From Chamaea fasciata (taxonomy: Eukaryota; Chordata; Aves; Passeriformes; Sylviidae), in contig JARCOQ010000005.1 of NCBI GenBank assembly GCA_029207755.1, forward strand, positions 53,595,563-53,659,562: 64,000 bases of DNA, in the 5' to 3' direction. The notes under the pieces are model-generated. The model saw nothing but the letters and a program-made list of their open reading frames with translations. It had not been told where the DNA came from and did not search any database. Positions 42,138-53,590 of the stretch are shown in pieces. Every line of letters starts with the position of its first letter. Positions within the stretch are counted from its first letter, which is position 1. Position numbers and translations under genes: made by a program.

Positions 42138-43880
42138 ATGGACAGGCAAGCAGCGTATGATCTCTTTACCGCTTTTCTTAGAAAGCGGGGATTTAAGGGG
42201 CTTGACTTAGATAAGGAGCTCCCCCCTCTTTTGAGCCATGCTACATCTTATGGCTCTTTTGCTAACCCCCATACTGTTCATGAATTAGCCGAATGGCGCA
42301 GGTATGGGGATAAGCTTTGGGAATTAGTGTTAGATGATGATAAGCTAGCGAAAAAGATGAGCAAGTTGTGGAGAACTGTGCATAATGAATTGCTTATGTG
42401 TCAGGCGGAGAAGAAAGCTGTCGATAATGCTCGTGAAATGCACACTAGGAATAGGGCTTATGGGGATGACCCTTCCGCTCCAAACCCTCCGGTCTTTGCA
42501 ACCGTTGACCTCCCGTCATCTGACTCTGTAGAGCCGGCCAGTACACCCACCGTTCAGCCCTCGCCACAGCCCTCTGCTCCACTAATGCCTTCACCCCCCA
42601 CCCCCATGAATGCAGAGGCTAGGAATGCCCCTCCCTGTCCTGTTGCCACGGAGCCGTTCCCCGGAGCCTTATCGGACCTCGCGGAGGCTATGGCACGAGA
42701 AAGACGGGAGGTATGGGCGGCACTGGCAAATCAGGGCTGGCGGGAGGGAGATACGGATCTGGCCGCGGCAGCTCAGGAGCAGATGTCGTCCCCCCTCGCC
42801 CTCCCAGTTATCTTTCACAATAACCCGCAGGGAGGGCAACGGGCGGAGGTTACTAATTTAGACTGGAAACTTTTGTCACAACTACGATCTACCGTAGCGA
42901 GCTATGGGGTCACAAGCGAACCCGCTAAACAAATGTTAGAATTCCTTTTTAATATGAATCTCCTGTTGCCCGCAGATGTTAGAGGTCTTTCTCGTTTAAT
43001 TTATACCCCACATCAAAGGTTACTGTTTGAAGCCCGATGGAGGGAAGAGGCGGCTGCAAGTGCCGCACTCCCTCGTCCCCAAGGAGACCCCTTACTCGGC
43101 ATTACCATTGACGAGCTTATGGGTCAAGGACCGCTTCATAGAGTAGAGGCTCAAGCTACCCTAGGTCCTGATAAATTGAGAGAGGCCATGGCGGTAGCTA
43201 AAAGAGCTATGGAGAAAATTAGAGCTCCAGGAGGTGTTCCTCTTTATATGGGGATAAAACAGGGGAGAGAGGAGCCTCTTGGCCCCTTTGTGGACAAAAT
43301 CATTGATGCTTTAAGTAAAGCAGGCATTGCTGAGCACATGCAAGATGCCCTAGTTAAACAATGTATCTTGCAGAATGGGAATGCTAATACTCGTTCCCTC
43401 ATAGCTTCAGCCCCTGGGAATTGGAATGTTCAAGATTTGTTAGATAAAGCGGCAGCCATGCCTTCCGGCACTCAGGTATTTGTGGTAGAAGCGCTGCAAA
43501 AGATAGGTGAGGGGTTACAACAGCAGGCTCAGGCTTTTAGAGAACAAGCAGTATCAGCTCAGACTCAGGTTTTAGCTGCCCTCGCACCCCTCCAAGCGGC
43601 GACAGCGCGTCAAAGCCCCAATACCGGTGGGAGGATGAAGTGTTTTCGCTGCGGAAAGCCAGGACACATCCGCCGCGAATGTAGTGCCACGGGCGTATGG
43701 TGCGGCAAGTGCCGATCCAATACCCACAACAGCACCGCTTGCCGATCTGGATCGGGAAACTCCAAGACCAGCGCGAAACTGGGCCGCGCCGGGACACAAA
43801 TAGTTCCAGCCACACCATCGATGGGCAACTCTTGCCAGCAACCTCCGGCAGCCTCGGATTGGACCTGGCAGCAGCAGTAA
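42138..43880 (+). CDS. gag: ERV Gag polyprotein, copy 2
   Basis: 580 residues, the same protein as copy 1. It has matrix-like N-terminus without a myristoylation glycine, two PSAP late-domain motifs, a capsid with major homology region, and two CCHC knuckles near the C-terminus. The start is the ATG at 42138; the upstream in-frame TTG lies in the primer binding site and is not a credible start. It overlaps pro through the GGGAAAC at 43754-43760. The intact frame in a duplicated unit means the duplication is recent, or that conversion has kept the two copies the same. Confidence 0.95.
   Translation: MDRQAAYDLFTAFLRKRGFKGLDLDKELPPLLSHATSYGSFANPHTVHELAEWRRYGDKLWELVLDDDKLAKKMSKLWRTVHNELLMCQAEKKAVDNAREMHTRNRAYGDDPSAPNPPVFATVDLPSSDSVEPASTPTVQPSPQPSAPLMPSPPTPMNAEARNAPPCPVATEPFPGALSDLAEAMARERREVWAALANQGWREGDTDLAAAAQEQMSSPLALPVIFHNNPQGGQRAEVTNLDWKLLSQLRSTVASYGVTSEPAKQMLEFLFNMNLLLPADVRGLSRLIYTPHQRLLFEARWREEAAASAALPRPQGDPLLGITIDELMGQGPLHRVEAQATLGPDKLREAMAVAKRAMEKIRAPGGVPLYMGIKQGREEPLGPFVDKIIDALSKAGIAEHMQDALVKQCILQNGNANTRSLIASAPGNWNVQDLLDKAAAMPSGTQVFVVEALQKIGEGLQQQAQAFREQAVSAQTQVLAALAPLQAATARQSPNTGGRMKCFRCGKPGHIRRECSATGVWCGKCRSNTHNSTACRSGSGNSKTSAKLGRAGTQIVPATPSMGNSCQQPPAASDWTWQQQ
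43754..43760 (+). promoter_or_regulatory. gag-pro -1 frameshift site, copy 2
   Basis: GGGAAAC in phase, with the same CCAG/CTGG and CGCG/CGCG pairing potential starting seven bases downstream (43768-43788). Confidence 0.85.
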
Positions 43881-44557
43881 ATGTTACCCTATATAACAGC
43901 AGTCCACATGTGATTTCTACCGGAATTTTTGGACCTATTCTCATTAATGGACAACCCACAGGAGGACTCATTTTAGGTCGATCGTCTGGGTCTGTTTTGG
44001 GCCTACTGGTAGAACCTGGAGTTATCGACGCTGATGCTGAAGGAGAGATTTTTGTTATAGCTCATACACCTTTCCCGCCGGTGAACATTCCAAAAGGCCA
44101 ACGGATCGCCCAGTTCATACCTCTACCGCAATTAACTATGAGCATACCACCACGATCTGATGAGCCGCGCGGAACAAAATGCCTTGGCTCCTCAGGAGGT
44201 ATCACTCTTCCTGTCATAGACTTATCTACAAGACCCAAAAGGATTTGCTGTTTATGTTACCAAGGACAAACGATCATTTTGCATAAGGCATTGTTGGACA
44301 CAGGGGCGGATACATGTATTATTGATACGGCTAAATACCCAAAGACGTGGCCGCTTTTACCGGCTAATACCACAGTTTCTGGCATTGGTGGCATTAAGCT
44401 TGCACAACGATCTCCCATTCTTGCTGTAGAGATCGACGGCAAACAAGCTAAAGCAGTGTTTTCGCTGACACCCCTGCCATCGGAGGTCGATTGCATCCTG
44501 GGAAGGGATGTTCTGACACAACTGGGATACGTACTTACCGATCGCCCTTTATTGTGA
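43760..44557 (+). CDS. pro: ERV dUTPase-protease (pro frame), copy 2
   Basis: 265 codons from the slip site, the same product as copy 1. All five dUTPase motif positions are present but motif 3 lacks its aromatic residue. A retropepsin follows with LLDTGAD and GRDVL, and there is no G-patch. It is entered from gag at 43754-43760 and left for pol at 44545-44551. Expression would depend on the LTR at 41589-41983 and on the first frameshift. Confidence 0.93.
   Translation, partial: LQDQRETGPRRDTNSSSHTIDGQLLPATSGSLGLDLAAAVNVTLYNSSPHVISTGIFGPILINGQPTGGLILGRSSGSVLGLLVEPGVIDADAEGEIFVIAHTPFPPVNIPKGQRIAQFIPLPQLTMSIPPRSDEPRGTKCLGSSGGITLPVIDLSTRPKRICCLCYQGQTIILHKALLDTGADTCIIDTAKYPKTWPLLPANTTVSGIGGIKLAQRSPILAVEIDGKQAKAVFSLTPLPSEVDCILGRDVLTQLGYVLTDRPLL
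44545..44551 (+). promoter_or_regulatory. pro-pol -1 frameshift site, copy 2
   Basis: CCCTTTA in phase, one sense codon before the pro stop at 44555-44557, as in copy 1. Confidence 0.8.
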
Positions 44558-46227
44558 TGGCCATTGCTTGGACATTCCCTCTACCATTGACCTGGACTTC
44601 TGATGACCCCGTGGTAGTTAAGCAGTGGCCGTTAAAAAGGGAAAATCTTGAGCAGGCACACCGCCTAGTTGCAGAACAACTACAGCTTAAACATCTTCGC
44701 CCATCAACTAGCCCATGGAACACGCCTATTTTTGTTATAAAGAAAAAATCAGGAAGTTATCGTCTGCTACAGGACTTGCGAGCAGTCAATCAGCAGATGG
44801 AGCCAATGGGAGCTCTACAACCAGGGCTCCCTAATCCAGCTATGCTACCACAGGATTGGCCTATTCTTGTTATAGATTTGAAGGATTGCTTTTTTACGAT
44901 ACCCCTACATCCAAAGGATACTAAGAGGTTTGCATTTACCTTGCCTTCCCTTAATAGGGGTGAACCTGATAAACGCTTTGAATGGACAGTTTTGCCGCAA
45001 GGAATGAGGAACTCGCCGACCCTATGTCAGCTATATGTTGACACGGCCCTGCAACCTGTTAGACAAGCGATGCCTGATACAATTATTTACCATTACATGG
45101 ATGATATTTTGTTTGCCCAAAGCTCGCCTTTTACAGTCATACAGGTACAATCCATCATTGCCATGTTGAGAAATTATGGCCTTATGGTTTCTGATGAAAA
45201 AATTCAAACTCATGCACCATGGAAGTATTTGGGATGGACAATTACAGAGAGACAAATACGCCCGCAAAAACTTACCATCCAGGCTCCACCGTCCACTTTG
45301 CATGAAGCACAAAAACTATTGGGAGACCTTCAATGGCTTAAGCCTGTAGTTGGCATTCCTAACACCCTTCTAGAAGCGTTGCGCCCCCTCTTAAAAGGTA
45401 CGGACCCCTGTGCTCCGGTTGTACTTTCTGCAGATCAAATCAGTGCCCTTCAAAGTATTTTGTGGTGTGTTGCCAATGGCTTTGTCACCAGATACGATCC
45501 ATCCCTTTCTGTTTCACTGACTATTTGGAATAACAAAGATCACCTTCTAGGAGCCATTACGCAGAAAAAGAAAACGGGGGAGAGACCAGGAAATATGGAG
45601 GACTTGGGGGTCCTGGAATGGATTAGCCCTCCCTTACAGCAAAGAAAAACAATTACACAAAAAATTGAAAAACTTGCCTTGCTAATTATGAAAGGCCGAT
45701 TACGCACAATAGAGCTAAGTGGCAAGGAACCTAGTGTGATACATCTACCTATGGAAAAAGAGTCCCTGGACTGGTTTCTGCTTAACTCCGCAGAATTGGC
45801 AGAGGCATTACTACAAGCACCGAGTTTTGTTACAACAGGCCCTCTTAAACCGAAATTATTGCACTGGCTAGGAAAATGGCAATTAATTACTAAACCTTTG
45901 AGAGAAGACCAACCTATTCCACACGCAATTACAGTTTTTACTGATGCAGGAAAGCGCTCCCGCCGAGCAGCAGCTACTTGGAACAAGGCAGGCCAGTGGC
46001 ATCATCATGTGATTCCAGCAAGCCCACAGGACAATCTCCAGACGTTAGAACTATTGGCAGTTATATGGGCTTTTCAAACCTTCCAAGAACCTGTTAATGT
46101 AGTTTCTGACTCACTTTATGTAGTGGGAGTTGTCTCCAGAATTGAAGACGCAAGTCTCAAAGAAGTTAACAACCCCCGACTGAGTGAACTTTTCATGCAA
46201 CTTCAGCGCACATTACAGGCTGGTTAA
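44551..46227 (+). CDS. pol: ERV reverse transcriptase with truncated RNase H (pol), copy 2
   Basis: 558 codons, the same product as copy 1. It has the first RT Asp in VIDLKD, the LPQGM motif, YMDD at 45094-45105, and RNase H acidic residues one to three in TDAG, LELLA and VSDSLY. It stops at 46225-46227 before the fourth RNase H Asp, and integrase is absent. The shared truncation point with copy 1 is strong evidence that both derive from one provirus. Confidence 0.94.
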   Translation: MVMAIAWTFPLPLTWTSDDPVVVKQWPLKRENLEQAHRLVAEQLQLKHLRPSTSPWNTPIFVIKKKSGSYRLLQDLRAVNQQMEPMGALQPGLPNPAMLPQDWPILVIDLKDCFFTIPLHPKDTKRFAFTLPSLNRGEPDKRFEWTVLPQGMRNSPTLCQLYVDTALQPVRQAMPDTIIYHYMDDILFAQSSPFTVIQVQSIIAMLRNYGLMVSDEKIQTHAPWKYLGWTITERQIRPQKLTIQAPPSTLHEAQKLLGDLQWLKPVVGIPNTLLEALRPLLKGTDPCAPVVLSADQISALQSILWCVANGFVTRYDPSLSVSLTIWNNKDHLLGAITQKKKTGERPGNMEDLGVLEWISPPLQQRKTITQKIEKLALLIMKGRLRTIELSGKEPSVIHLPMEKESLDWFLLNSAELAEALLQAPSFVTTGPLKPKLLHWLGKWQLITKPLREDQPIPHAITVFTDAGKRSRRAAATWNKAGQWHHHVIPASPQDNLQTLELLAVIWAFQTFQEPVNVVSDSLYVVGVVSRIEDASLKEVNNPRLSELFMQLQRTLQAG

Positions 46228-46448
46228 AACATTTGATACAAGTAGTGCTTGTGATTTTGCTTGTAATTGTTGTTTTGCTTTTAGTTTTGCCTTGTGTGTT
46301 GCAATGTTTGCAGCGTATGGTATTGTCAATGTTTGATAATTTTAAGATGACAATGATAGCAGTAAAAGAAAACGGGGGAAGTGTGGAGAGTGTGATTGAT
46401 AACTGGCTAGCTGCAAAAGGTCACGCAGACATGAGAGAGCTTTGCTGA
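46221..46448 (+). pseudogene. env: Env transmembrane-subunit remnant (anchor and tail), copy 2
   Basis: Same fragment as in copy 1: one hydrophobic membrane segment, a Cys-containing juxtamembrane stretch and a tail ending inside the 3' LTR at 46446-46448. No SU, no ectodomain and no ATG at the start. It cannot act as an envelope. Confidence 0.8.
46364..46381 (+). other. Polypurine tract, copy 2
   Basis: AAAAGAAAACGGGGGAAG abutting the 3' LTR. Confidence 0.9.
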
Positions 46449-46776
46449 GCACACAGGCACTCTCATGAAAACCAGCAAGGCAGTAAGCTTCTATTTCCTT
46501 GAGCACAGCTGCTATACAATAACAAGACCTTGTAGCTGAAAGATAAGAGGGAGAAGCCTGGTTAAACTAAAACTTACTCAAACAATGTAACTACAAAGGA
46601 ATGTAGAAAGAGGCGTAGCTGACTTTTAGTCTGAGCACCAATCCTAAGCTTAACTTTTGCAATATGTATGAGCTGATTATAGAAGATATAAATGTGTGTA
46701 TGCTACCTGAAATAAACGAGATTTGCTGACCATGATAGCATGAGGCTCTTCTCCTGCGGCTCCGGTTAACCCAACA
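46382..46776 (+). repeat. 3' LTR, ERV copy 2
   Basis: 395 bp, the same as the other three LTRs as read. TATAAA is at 46687-46692 and AATAAA at 46711-46716. Confidence 0.97.
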
Positions 46777-46782
46777 AAGACA
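46777..46782. other. 3' target-site duplication, ERV copy 2
   Basis: AAGACA, followed directly by the resumed repeat unit. Confidence 0.97.
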
Positions 46783-47420
46783 CCACTTTTTTGCCTAGAA
46801 CGTGGAGAGGGTAGAGCCGAGGTAAAAACAACCTAGCATTCTTTCTGAGGCAGGAAGCTTTAATTTTGCCTTAGGAACAGCTGAGTGTTACCTTGTTGTC
46901 CGTCGGGGCATGGACAGCAGCCCTGCAAGCCAGAATCCTGCCTTCCACTTGAGAGACTCCCTTTTAATCCTTACAGCCTACACTTTCTGAAGAGCTGACA
47001 TGCCTGTCTACCGTGCTGCTCCTAGAGACATCATTTCTGAGGCAGCATCAAGCTGGAAAAAAATAAACCGAAACTGCAAGTGAAAGTTAAGAGAGCTCAG
47101 TGTGGCTAAGTGCCAAGTTGTGATGGGTGCGTTAGAGGACAAATATAAGGAAATAAAATTTTGCTACAGATGTCAGGAGCAGTTCTGTAGTTAGAAAATG
47201 CGATTTATGGGGGATTTCTGTAGTATTTCATCATGACCAATGTGCTGAAAATCTCCTTGGAAACTTTCACAATAGCCCGAAGAAGAATACATTGATCATA
47301 AATGGACAGGGCATCGTTTGGTGATGATTCTTCACGGTGCAGTTGAAACAAGCAAGCAAACAAACAATTTGCAGTTTGAACTGTGTTTCTACCCAGGAAG
47401 CAGGAAGACTGTCCACTTAA

Positions 47421-50400
47421 GCTAAGATAAAAGAAGGCAGACTTTTTTCTGTGTTTTGGAAGTGTTAATTTGGTGTTTTAGCAAGGGGTGCTGCAGTCTT
47501 GCCTCATTTGCCAATCTCTGTCCAGTCCTCTTCTGGATTTCCTGGTCAAGTGCCTTTCCTCCTTGAAATAGAAATAATTGTTCATTTCATTCAGCTGGCT
47601 TTTACAGACTTCTGTACAGTGCAACATAGTACCCAAGGAAGCAAGACACAATGCTTTCAGTGCGTTAAAGGCTATTGGAATTCCCGTGACGTGGCTGAGT
47701 CACTGGAGCTGCCTCTGTTCTGTGGCTGGACGTAAGGCTATGGATTGTTTATGGCAGCTCCGAAAGTACTTCTCGTGAATTTTGGGTCTTACTGATTTTC
47801 TTATTATTATTACTCTTCTTTTTTCCTAAACTACACTTGAAAGAAAAATCTTAGCAGGGAAAAAGAAGTTCTTTAGAAAAGCAAATGCCATTTACATCTT
47901 CATTGAGTGTTTAAAAGCACTACCAATTCTCATTCTTCAGTGAACACTGAGACCGCTGCTCATTCAGCTGCAGTAAAAGTAGAAGGTGACTGTATCTCCT
48001 CCATATTTCTTCTTGTCTAAAAGAAAATTTAGGTGCTTTGCAATGAGCAGGCAACTCTGTTACAACTCTCTTCTTGTGTACAAGATGTTCAGAAAAAAAG
48101 TTAGTCTTAATTTGAGAGATCATCTTCTATCTTCTCATGGCTCTTTTCTTGCGTAGCCCTAGCAAGACTGAAGGAAGGTATTCTAGACCTGAAATTTCAC
48201 TCGTTTCCGCATCTACTATACCATACCTAATGGTGTAGATTTCAAGTCATGCCAAAAAGACTCGTTGATAAATCAACAGATCATTTGGGTGTAATATTAA
48301 TGACTCCTGTTGCTCTGCCTAGGAGGTAATGAAGCCAGGGCGTTGGGTGAGCTTCCTCTGGTGCTGTTTGTGCTTGCTCCAGGCTGCCTGGAAGAACAGA
48401 CCAAAGCTGCTCCCCACCTCAGCAGAGCTGGGTTCTGCAGGGATTGGGGGCTACCCTGGGCACTGCTGTGTCCTGGGGTGGAAAATCAAATTTCTGTTCA
48501 AAGGAGGATGCTACACAGTTAGTCTTGGAATCCAGCGTTTGTCTTTCAAAACAAGTTTCGGACAAGTGTTGGTTTGTTTTTTGTTTGGTTCCTTCTGTGG
48601 TTTGTTGTTGTTGTTGTTTTGGTGGTTTGTTTTTTAGTTTGGTTTGGTTTGGTTTGGTTTTCTTTCTCTAGAAGGAATAGGTGATTGTATGCTTGGCAGA
48701 TCTGAAATATGCCTGATTTCCTTCATTGCCCACTAACAGAAATTTTATACAAAGCGGATGGGACAAATGGTAAAACTTCTGCTGTGGCCTTAAAGCTTAC
48801 ATTAGGTGTTGTCCAAGAAAATGACCGTTAAGCCCGTGAAAAAAGGGATGTTAAAGCCATCTTCTGACTTTCAGCCTCCCGCTATCTGTAGTTGGTAGTG
48901 AATGTTTTATCAGGGTGCTAAGAATGTTTGTCTTTTTTGTCCTTCTTTCTCTGCTTGAAAATCGAAGTGTGCAACTTGTAAGACCGAGCGTCTTTTCAGG
49001 TTTTTCTGCTTTTGGTCTAACTCTGCCAGCTCCACTGATGTTTGGATTTTTAGCAGAACTTCCTCCTCTAGCTTCTTGCTTTTAACCTTAGGAAAGAAAC
49101 AGTTGCCCTGGGCACCAGCAACCCGATCCCGCCGAATACAAGCTAGGGAACTTGGGCAGCCGAGGCGATTTACGCGGATTGCGTAACTTACGCAATTTGC
49201 GTAACCCCGGTGAATTGGGTCTGCTGCGTCACCTTCTTAAGGGGCGTGACTTGCGGCAACCTCGGCAACCTACCAGCGCAGCCTCTCAGTGCCGGGCAAA
49301 ACAAAAGTGCAGCACTCGTGTTTTCGGCAGAGGAGGAGAGAAACCCTTGGTGGTTGCAGTGCACAGAGAAGTGTGACCGTGTCCCTGAAGTAGAAATCAC
49401 CAAAGACATGCTTGGCGTTCCCCCTGATGCGGTGGTTTTGCAGTACTCGCTGCTTTAGGGCTTCTCCGGTGAGGTTAAATTGGATGTGGCTGAAGTGTTG
49501 CCGTGCCTGCTCTGGTTGGAGGCACCTGGCTGTGTTCATTGTCTGCTTGTGTAAAATACGCCGAGGCAAAGGAGAAGCAGGGATAGGAAGCCCTGGTGTC
49601 TGCAGCCTAAACGTTCGGGTCATTGCTGAGGTGCTCGAGCTCCATCCAGAAAGCACAGGGTGTGCTTTGTCTTGGCAGCATTCAACACAGAAAGCGCTTT
49701 GGAAATTGCTTATGCCTTTTGTCGTCCCCTTTTCCTTCCGTGGCTGCTTCCCTGGGCTGCTCCTGTGAGCCAGGCAGCCCCCATCTCATGCAACCAAAAG
49801 CATCACAGCGAGTGTAGGAGCAGTTAGGGTCAAAAAAAGGATGGAGAAAAGCTTGAAGGCATGAAGACACCACTTTTTTGCCTAGAACGTGGAGAGGGTA
49901 GAGCCGAGGTAAAAACAACCTAGCATTCTTTCTGAGGCAGGAAGCTTTAATTTTACCTTAGGAACAGCTGAGTGTTACCTTGCTGTCCTTCGGGGCATGG
50001 ACAGCAGCCCTGCAAGCCAGAATCCTGCCTTCCACTTGAGAGACTCCCTTTTAATCCTTACAGCCTACACTTTCTGAAGAGCTGACATGCCTGTCTACCG
50101 TGCTGCTCCTACAGACATCACTTCTGAGGCAGCATCAAGCTGGAAAAAAATAAACCGAAACTGCAAGTGAAAGTTAAGAGAGCTCAGTGTGGCTAAGTGC
50201 CAAGTTGTGATGGGTGCATTAGAGGACAAATATAAGGAAATAAAATTTTGCTACAGATGTCAGGAGCAGTTCTGTAGTTAGAAAATGCGATTTATGGGGG
50301 ATTTCTGTAGTATTTCATCATGACCAATGTGCTGAAAATCTCCTTGGAAACTTTCACCATAGCCCGAACAAGAATTCATTGATCATAAATGGACAGGGCA

Positions 50401-50507
50401 TCGTTTGGTGATGATTCTTCACGGTGCAGTTGAAACAAGCAAACAAACAAACAATTTGCAGTTTGAACTGTGTTTCTACCCAGGAAGCAGGAAGACTGTC
50501 CACTTAA
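47421..50507. repeat. Macrosatellite unit 13 (A allele, 3087 bp, mosaic)
   Basis: This unit is a patchwork. Its start shares the C in CCAGTCCTCTTCTGG with unit 12. Next it shares the lost T and CTTCTCGTGAA with unit 10. It has four TTTGG copies like units 7-9 and 11-12. From CCCTGAAG (near 49383) onward it resembles units 15-17. The C/EBP-like cluster is at 49169-49205. No gene is recognised. Confidence 0.96.
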
Positions 50508-53500
50508 GCTAAGATAAAAGAAGGCAGACTTTTTTCTGTGTTTTGGAAGTGTTAATTTGGTGTTTTAGCAAGGGGTGCTGCAGTCTTGCCTCATTTGCCA
50601 ATCTCTATCCAGTCTTCTTCTGGATTTCCTGGTCAAGTGCCTTTCCTCCTTGAAATAGAAATAATTGTTCATTTCATTCAGCTGGCTTTTACAGACTTCT
50701 GTACAGTGCAACATAGTACCCAAGGAAGCAAGACACAATGCTTTCAGTGCGTTAAAGGCTATTGGAATTCCCGTGACGTGGCTGAGTCACTGGAGCTGCC
50801 TCTGTTCTGTGGCTGGACGTAAGGCTATGGATTGTTTATGGCAGCTCCAAAAGTACTTCTTGTGAATTTTGGGTCTTACTGATTTTTCTTATTATTATTA
50901 CTCTTCTTTTTTCCTAAACTACACTTGAAAGAAAAATCTTAGCAGGGAAAAAGAAGTTCTTTAGAAAAGCAAATGCCATTTACATCTTCATTGAGTGTTT
51001 AAAAGCACTACCAATTCTCATTCTTCAGTGAACACTGAGACCGCTGCTCATTCAGCTGCAGTAAAAGTAGAAGGTGACTGTATCTCCTCCATATTTCTTC
51101 TTGTCTAAAAGAAAATTTAGGTGCTTTGCAATGAGCAGGCAACTCTGTTACAACTCTCTTCTTGTGTACAAGATGTTCAGAAAAAAAGTTAGTCCTAATT
51201 TGAGAGATCATCTTCTATCTTCTCATGGCTCTTTTCTTGCGTAGCCCTAGCAAGACTGAAGGAAGGTATTCTAGACCTGAAATTTCACTCGTTTCTGCAT
51301 CTACTATACCATACCTAATGGTGTAGATTTCAAGTCATGCCAAAAAGACTCGTTGATAAATCAACAGATCATTTGGGTGTAATATTAATGACTCCTGTTG
51401 CTCCGCCTAGGAGGTAATGAAGCCAGGGCGTTGGGTGAGCTTCCTCTGGTGCTGTTTGTGCTTGCTCCAGGCTGCCTGGAAGAACAGACCAAAGCTGCTC
51501 CCCACCTCAGCAGAGCTGGGTTCTGCAGGGATTGGGGGCTACCCTGGGCACTGCTGTGTCCTGGGGTGGAAAATCAAATTTCTGTTCAAAGGAGGATGCT
51601 ACACAGTTAGTCTTGGAATCCAGCGTTTGTCTTTCAAAACAAGTTTCGGACGAGTGTTGGTTTGTTTTTTGTTTGGTTCCTTCTGTGGTTTGTTGTTGTT
51701 GTTGTTTTGGTGGTTTGTTTTTTAGTTTGGTTTGGTTTGGTTTTCTTTCTCTAGAAGGAATAGGTGATTGTATGCTTGGCAGATCTGAAATATGCCTGAT
51801 TTCCTTCATTGCCCACTAACAGAAATTTTATACAAAGCAGATGGGACAAATGGTAAAACTTCTGCTGTGGCCTTAAAGCTTACATTAGGTGTTGTCCAAG
51901 AAAATGACCGTTAAGCCCGTGAAAAAAGGGATGTTAAAGCCATCTTCTGACTTTCAGCCTCCCGCTATCTGTAGTTGGTAGTGAATGTTTTATCAGGGTG
52001 CTAAGAATATTTGTCCTTTTTGTCCTTCTTTCTCTGCTTGAAAATCGAAGTGTGCAACTTGTAAGACCGAGCATCTTTTCAGGTTTTTCTGCTTTTGGTC
52101 TAACTCTGCCAGCTCCACTGATGTTTGGATTTTTAGCAGAACTTCCTCCTCTAGCTTCTTGCTTTGAACCTTAGGAAAGAAACAGTTGCCCTGGGCACCA
52201 GCAACCCGATCCCGCCGAATACAAGCTAGGGAACTTGGGCAGCCGAGGCGATTTACGCGGATTGCGTAACTTACGCAATTTGCGTAACCCCGGTGAATTG
52301 GGTCTGCTGCGTCACCTTCTTAAGGGGCGTGACTTGCGGCAACCTCGGCAACCTACCAGCGCAGCCTCTCAGTGCCGGGCAAAACAAAAGTGCAGCACTC
52401 GTGTTTTCGGCAGAGGAGGAGAGAAACCCTTGGTGGTTGCAGTGCACAGAGAAGTGTGACCGTGTCCCGTCAGTAGAAATCACCAAAGACATGCTTGGCG
52501 TTCCCCCTGATGCGGTGGTTTTGCAGTACTCGCTGCTTTAGGGCTTCTCCGGTGAGGTTAAATTGGATGTGGCTGAAGTGTTGCCGTGCCTGCTCTGGTT
52601 GGAGGCACCTGGCTGTGTTCATTGTCTGCTTGTGTAAAATACGCCGAGGCAAAGGAGAAGCAGGGATAGGAAGCCCTGGTGTCTGCAGCCTAAACGTTCG
52701 GGTCATTGCTGAGGTGCTCGAGCTCCATCCAGAAAGCACAGGGTGTGCTTTGTCTTGGCAGCATTCAACACAGAAAGCGCTTTGGAAATTGCTTCTGCCT
52801 TTTGTCGTCCCCTTTTCCTTCCGTGGCTGCTTCCCTGGGCTGCTCCTGTGAGCCAGGCAGCCCCCATCTCATGCAACCAAAAGCATCACAGCGAGTGTAG
52901 GAGCAGTTAGGGTCAAAAAAAGGATGGAGAAAAGCTTGAAGGCATGAAGACACCACTTTTTTGCCTAGAACGTGGAGAGGGTAGAGCCGAGGTAAAAACA
53001 ACCTAGCATTCTTTCTGAGGCAGGAAGCTTTAATTTTACCTTAGGAACAGCTGAGTGTTACCTTGCTGTCCTTCGGGGCATGGACAGCAGCCCTGCAAGC
53101 CAGAATCCTGCCTTCCACTTGAGAGACTCCCTTTTAATCCTTACAGCCTACACTTTCTGAAGAGCTGACATGCCTGTCTACCGTGCTGCTCCTACAGACA
53201 TCACTTCTGAGGCAGCATCAAGCTGGAAAAAAATAAACCGAAACTGCAAGTGAAAGTTAAGAGAGCTCAGTGTGGCTAAGTGCCAAGTTGTGATGGGTGC
53301 ATTAGAGGACAAATATAAGGAAATAAAATTTTGCTACAGATGTCAGGAGCAGTTCTGTAGTTAGAAAATGCCATTTATGGGGGATTTCTGTAGTATTTCA
53401 TCATGACCAATGTGCTGAAAATCTCCTTGGAAACTTTCACCATAGCCCGAACAAGAATTCATTGATCATAAATGGACAGGGCATCGTTTGGTGATGATTC

Positions 53501-53590
53501 TTCACGGTGCAGTTGAAACAAGCAAACAAACAAACAATTTGCAGTTTGAACTGTGTTTCTACCCAGGAAGCAGGAAGACTGTCCACTTAA
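50508..53590. repeat. Macrosatellite unit 14 (A allele, 3083 bp)
   Basis: Three TTTGG copies, the CCCGTCAG allele near 52466, GCTTCTGCC at 52791 beside the A-type indel, and GAATATTTGTCC near 52005, which is shared with units 16-17. The C/EBP-like cluster is at 52252-52288. No gene is recognised. Confidence 0.96.

Larger units (their letters stand above)
41589..46776 (+). mobile_element. Defective class II provirus, copy 2 (tandem duplicate of copy 1)
   Basis: 5,188 bp, offset exactly 8,278 bp from copy 1. It has the same integration point, target duplication, internal RNase H-to-Env deletion and open frames. It therefore descends from copy 1, or the reverse, by duplication of the whole repeat unit. 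I saw no coding difference between the two copies. Confidence 0.96.
39143..47420. repeat. Macrosatellite unit 12 (type B) interrupted by the same ERV
   Basis: 8,278 bp, the same length as unit 11 and nearly identical. One difference seen is C at 39250 against T at 30972; the C is shared with unit 13. Host repeat sequence occupies 39143-41588 and 46777-47420, with a C/EBP-like cluster at 40892-40928. The ERV lies at 41589-46776. Confidence 0.97.

Noticed and set aside
41589..46776. A second independent retroviral integration
   Set aside because: Same site, same target duplication, same internal deletion and an exact 8,278-bp offset make independent insertion untenable.
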